Assembly: GCA_902803015.1 (NCBI GenBank)
Contig: CADCOL010000200.1
Coordinates: forward strand, 1 to 8,703
Length of the DNA: 8,703 nucleotides
Direction: 5' to 3'
From: an uncultured Lachnospiraceae bacterium
Lineage (GTDB): Bacteria > Bacillota > Clostridia > Lachnospirales > Lachnospiraceae
Positions 5,720 to 8,703 of this stretch are shown piece by piece. Positions within the stretch are counted from its first letter, which is position 1, and each line of letters begins with the position of its first letter. The position numbers were made by a program, and so were the translations under genes. Under the pieces are notes generated by a model, which was given only the letters and a program-made list of their open reading frames with translations, ran no database searches and had not been told where the DNA came from.

Positions 5720-6832
5720 TTAATTATTATAGTTATTCTTGCATTGCATTCCTACGTTCAGCACAAACCCCATTCCTATAAACAAACTGACCATGGAGGT
5801 CAGACCTGCCGAAACAAAAGGAAGCGGAAGTCCCGTATTCGGTAAAAGGCCTGTCGCAACGGCGATATTTACCATGCCCTGCAGGCTGATCAGTGCGCCC
5901 ATACCGGCTGCAATCACGCGTCCGGAAATCTCCCTGGACTTATGTGCAATGATAAAGCATTCCACCGCAATACCAAGTAACAGGAGCACCAAAAGTGCGG
6001 AACCGACGAAACCGAGTTCCTCGCCGACGATGGTAAAGATAAAATCGGACTCAGGTTTGGAAATAAAATTACCGTTCTTTACCGAATTCACGACATTGTT
6101 GTTTAAGCCTTTTCCGGTCAGCTGTCCCGAACCGATTGCCATTACCGCATTCATCTGCTGATATGCTTCTTCGAGCTCGTACTGCTCGGGATGCAGCCAT
6201 GCAAGGATTCTGGTCTGCTGATAGGGGGACAGAATCTTCTGTCCGGGCTGCAGAATATAAATAAATGCCAGAACACCTACGGGAATTACCACGCCAAGAT
6301 ATCCAAATACGTATTTATACGGAATTTCGGCCACAAAGAGAATGACATTCATAACAAGGAAAATCGTAATCGTGGTCGATAAGTCCGGCTGCTTAAAAAT
6401 AAGCAAAAGCGGCGGCACCATAAGGCCGATCGCAAGCAAAATAAAACGGATATCTTTCATTTTTTCCCTGAATACCATTATAAACTGAGCATAGAATAGA
6501 ATCAACATTATTTTTGCCATTTCGGACGGCTGAATCGTTGTAACACCTATGTTCAGCCAGCGTTGCGCACCGTATTTGGATTCGCCGAAAAAGAACACCA
6601 AAAGCAGCAAAAGAATATTCGATCCATAGATAACCCACCACAGTTTCAGAATCCAGGTATAATCAATAAACGAAATAATCAGCATCAGAACAAAACCAAG
6701 GGCAAATCCGAACATCTGCTTTGGCTGTAAGTCCTTATCCGCACTGCCAACCGCAAGAATTCCGATTACGGAAATGGCAATGAGCATAAGCACCAGTCTG
6801 AAATTGTAGTTTTTAATCTTGTAATTTTTCAT
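5720..6832 (-). CDS. rodA: SEDS peptidoglycan glycosyltransferase RodA
   Basis: RodA polymerises lipid II into glycan strands for cylindrical growth and works as a pair with a class B PBP. The 370-residue product is almost entirely membrane-embedded, with about ten hydrophobic segments. SEDS signatures are QPSE (101-104), KQPDLST (147-153), the large extracellular loop with YQQMNAV (224-230) and GKGLNN (240-245), PESDFIFTIVGEELGF (260-275) with the catalytic-type aspartate D263, and TGLPLPFVSAG (333-343) near the C-terminus. The usual SYGG segment is SAGL here. I prefer RodA over FtsW because the gene follows a PBP2 by only 15 nt and precedes mgsA. The ATG at 6832 has only a weak AAAG site, so translation probably depends on coupling to PBP2. 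The short polar tail (363-370) is typical. Confidence 0.92.
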   Translation of the reverse strand: MKNYKIKNYNFRLVLMLIAISVIGILAVGSADKDLQPKQMFGFALGFVLMLIISFIDYTWILKLWWVIYGSNILLLLLVFFFGESKYGAQRWLNIGVTTIQPSEMAKIMLILFYAQFIMVFREKMKDIRFILLAIGLMVPPLLLIFKQPDLSTTITIFLVMNVILFVAEIPYKYVFGYLGVVIPVGVLAFIYILQPGQKILSPYQQTRILAWLHPEQYELEEAYQQMNAVMAIGSGQLTGKGLNNNVVNSVKNGNFISKPESDFIFTIVGEELGFVGSALLVLLLLGIAVECFIIAHKSREISGRVIAAGMGALISLQGMVNIAVATGLLPNTGLPLPFVSAGLTSMVSLFIGMGFVLNVGMQCKNNYNN

Positions 6833-6847
6833 AAAATCTTTATTTAA

Positions 6848-8703
6848 TCAGTCTCCACCCTGTGCGGCAACCGGCGTATCCGCCTGACCGGTAATCAGTT
6901 CTTCCCTGCTCTTAGCATCGTAGTAATATGCCAGAACATCCTTTGCAACCTGTGCCGCATAATCCGAGGAATATCCGTGCATAATACGGATTGACATTGC
7001 AATCTGCGGGCTTTCGTACGGTGCATATCCGATAAACAGACCGTGGTTGGCGCGCTTTTTCGATTCCTGTGCGGTACCGGTTTTACCCGCCGCGGATACA
7101 GGCAGTTCATGAAAATACGTCTTTGCATCCACCACGCGCTTCATACCGGAATGAATCGCATTCCAGTAATCGGTCGGCAAATCCACGGTATTTCGGATTT
7201 CGGCATGATTGTCCAAAACCACGTTCCCTTTCGCATCGACTACTTTGTCAAGCAGTGTCAGTTCATATACGGTTCCGCTGTTCGCAAGCGCCGTGACATA
7301 TCTTGCAAGTCCGATGGAAGTATAGGCATGTTCACCCTGTCCGATTGCGGAAGGAACCGGATACACATGTGATACCATCGGTTCCGCTTCCGGAATCTCC
7401 ACACCGGATTTTTCGGTAAGTCCGAACCATTCCGCATATTTCGCCAGACGGTCCGTACCGAGTCTTTCGTCGTAAATTCCGTTCTCGTCTTTTGCAAGGC
7501 GGTATCCGACTTCGTAGAAGAAACAGTTACAGGAATTTGCAATACCGCCCGAAACATTTAAGTTTCCGTGTCCTCCGGGATATACCCAGCATTTATGCTG
7601 AATTCCGGTCAGCTTGTCAAACGTACCGCCGCAGTAAATGATGGAATCTAAGTCGATTACGCCCTCTTCCAGTCCGGCCACTGCGGAAACAGGTTTAAAT
7701 GTGGAACCGGGTGCCGAACGGTACTGCGTTGCGTAATTCCAAAGCGGTCTCGAATAATCCATGTTCAGTCTTGCAAGATATGCGGTATCCGCAGAGTTTG
7801 CAAGACGGTTATTGTCGTAACTCGGGTAAGATACCATCGCAAGCACGTCACCGGTGTTGACATCCGTAATGACACAGGCTCCGCAACAGGGATCCAGCGC
7901 AAGCTGTGCCGGCGTTATATCAAGATTCTTAATGCATTCCAGCATAAAATCGTAGGAACTCACCGCACCGCGTCTTAAATCATTGATTCGGTCCTGCTCA
8001 ATGTTTAACACACCCTGGTCCCAGAGAATTAAGCAGACCTGGCGGCCGCTGATCAGGTTCTGGGCAATCATGTATTTATAGATTTTCTTCGAAAATTCGG
8101 TATTGTTCTGTAAATGTTCCAGCGTATAACGTACAATGCTGTCGTAAATCTCATCCGCATCGGAATAACGCTTCTTCGAAACATCCAGATTCTGCGTATT
8201 GATCCAGTTTTTGGAAATGCAATATTCGAGATACGCCTTCATGCTGATGGTTTCGTCTTTCGCCCACGCAATATAGGTCTCGTCTTCTTCATAACCCTTT
8301 TCTTTTACGATGATGCCGTGGTTTTCGGAAGAAAGCATCTGAATAATATAACTCTGATATACCTGATTTTCCTTGGAAAGCTGATTATAAGGCGTCGTGC
8401 CGTTTCTTAACATCTCTTCGACATTTGCAAGCACACTCTCCTCTTTGCTTACATATGCCGCATAGACCTCCTTTTCGGAATCGGATGCATACTCCTGATT
8501 GAGACGTTTTAAATCGATAACGTTGTTGTTAAACATCTGGTAATACACATCATCAATCGGAATGACGATTTTCGATGCGGATGCATTATCGGGAAGCGTA
8601 AATTCCTTGATGTTTCGAATCTTGGAGACCACGATACCGGCAATCTTCTGTTCCAGCAGATGATACGTCGCAACCTGCAAATCGCGGTCAATCGTAAGAT
8701 AAA
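6848..8703 (-). CDS. mrdA: Class B penicillin-binding protein, PBP2/MrdA type (N-terminus beyond window)
   Basis: This is the transpeptidase of the elongasome, anchored outside the cytoplasmic membrane and crosslinking RodA-made glycan. The frame is open at the right edge and the first codons read YLTIDRDLQ, the LTID-x-x-LQ motif that normally sits some 250 residues into PBP2. The pedestal domain and membrane anchor are therefore outside the window; the TTG at 8680 is not a start. Counting from the codon at 8701, the active-site motifs are STFK (333-336), SCN (390-392) and KTGTAQ (540-545). RANHGLFIGYAP (550-561) also fits. Between LTID and GACVITDVNTGDVLAM (274-289) lie about 265 residues where the family usually has about 30. 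Cys357, Cys371, His378 and Cys391 fall at the places of the zinc ligands of E. coli PBP2. The gene ends 15 nt before rodA, its natural partner. Confidence 0.92.
   Translation of the reverse strand, partial: YLTIDRDLQVATYHLLEQKIAGIVVSKIRNIKEFTLPDNASASKIVIPIDDVYYQMFNNNVIDLKRLNQEYASDSEKEVYAAYVSKEESVLANVEEMLRNGTTPYNQLSKENQVYQSYIIQMLSSENHGIIVKEKGYEEDETYIAWAKDETISMKAYLEYCISKNWINTQNLDVSKKRYSDADEIYDSIVRYTLEHLQNNTEFSKKIYKYMIAQNLISGRQVCLILWDQGVLNIEQDRINDLRRGAVSSYDFMLECIKNLDITPAQLALDPCCGACVITDVNTGDVLAMVSYPSYDNNRLANSADTAYLARLNMDYSRPLWNYATQYRSAPGSTFKPVSAVAGLEEGVIDLDSIIYCGGTFDKLTGIQHKCWVYPGGHGNLNVSGGIANSCNCFFYEVGYRLAKDENGIYDERLGTDRLAKYAEWFGLTEKSGVEIPEAEPMVSHVYPVPSAIGQGEHAYTSIGLARYVTALANSGTVYELTLLDKVVDAKGNVVLDNHAEIRNTVDLPTDYWNAIHSGMKRVVDAKTYFHELPVSAAGKTGTAQESKKRANHGLFIGYAPYESPQIAMSIRIMHGYSSDYAAQVAKDVLAYYYDAKSREELITGQADTPVAAQGGD

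Noticed and set aside
5739..6161. A 140-codon open frame on the plus strand inside rodA.
   Set aside because: It lies antisense to a clear membrane enzyme, has no ribosome site and no recognisable protein features. It is a by-product of rodA codon use.
7043..7372. Plus-strand open frames of 109 and 75 codons inside the PBP2 gene.
   Set aside because: They are antisense to the conserved KTG region of PBP2 and have no initiation signals.
8678..8680. TTG as the start of the PBP2 gene.
   Set aside because: The frame continues upstream as YLTIDRD, completing the family's LTID-x-x-LQ motif, so the true start is outside the window.
1..8703. tRNA or rRNA genes, CRISPR arrays, insertion sequences or phage genes.
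   Set aside because: No cloverleaf-like segments, spaced direct repeats, transposase motifs or terminal inverted repeats were seen. Genes cover nearly the whole window in one direction.

Overview
The window looks like core chromosome of an anaerobic, low-to-mid GC Bacillota, most likely a Lachnospiraceae-type clostridium. This rests on the gene content (SepF, a Gram-positive YggS, a lipoprotein D,D-carboxypeptidase, a clostridial long-form PBP2) and on the order PBP2-rodA-mgsA, which I recall as typical of clostridial cell-shape loci. No sequence search was possible. Every gene lies on the minus strand, so transcription runs from high to low coordinates.

Upstream block (8703 to 4330). A PBP2-type transpeptidase (its N-terminus lies beyond the right edge), the SEDS glycosyltransferase RodA, methylglyoxal synthase MgsA and a lipoprotein D-Ala-D-Ala carboxypeptidase are packed with gaps of 15 and 33 nt and a 17-nt overlap. 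This is probably one operon. PBP2 and RodA form the polymerase/crosslinker pair of the elongasome, and the carboxypeptidase trims the pentapeptides that PBP2 uses.

Regulatory gap (4211-4329). An A/T-rich spacer carries a strong sigma-A-type promoter (TTGTCT, 17 nt, TATAAT) and, between it and the next gene, a perfect 8-bp inverted repeat.

Downstream block (4189 to 1). This starts with a small unrecognised P-loop protein. A 158-nt gap with two hairpins follows, then a membrane-anchored HlyD/RND-like adaptor with no transporter nearby, the PLP protein YggS, and the divisome factor SepF, whose ribosome site overlaps the yggS stop. A clear intrinsic terminator follows sepF. Beyond it is a 258-residue protein that appears to be a truncated relative of 3-dehydroquinate synthase lacking its metal ligands. 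The first 12 codons of another gene reach the left edge.

Four points stand out: the apparent dehydroquinate-synthase pseudoenzyme; an MgsA with Glu in place of both catalytic Asp residues; a PBP2 with a roughly 235-residue insertion and a Cys/Cys/His/Cys version of the PBP2 zinc site; and the uncharacterised P-loop/adaptor pair transcribed toward sepF. I saw no RNA genes, mobile elements or CRISPR arrays.
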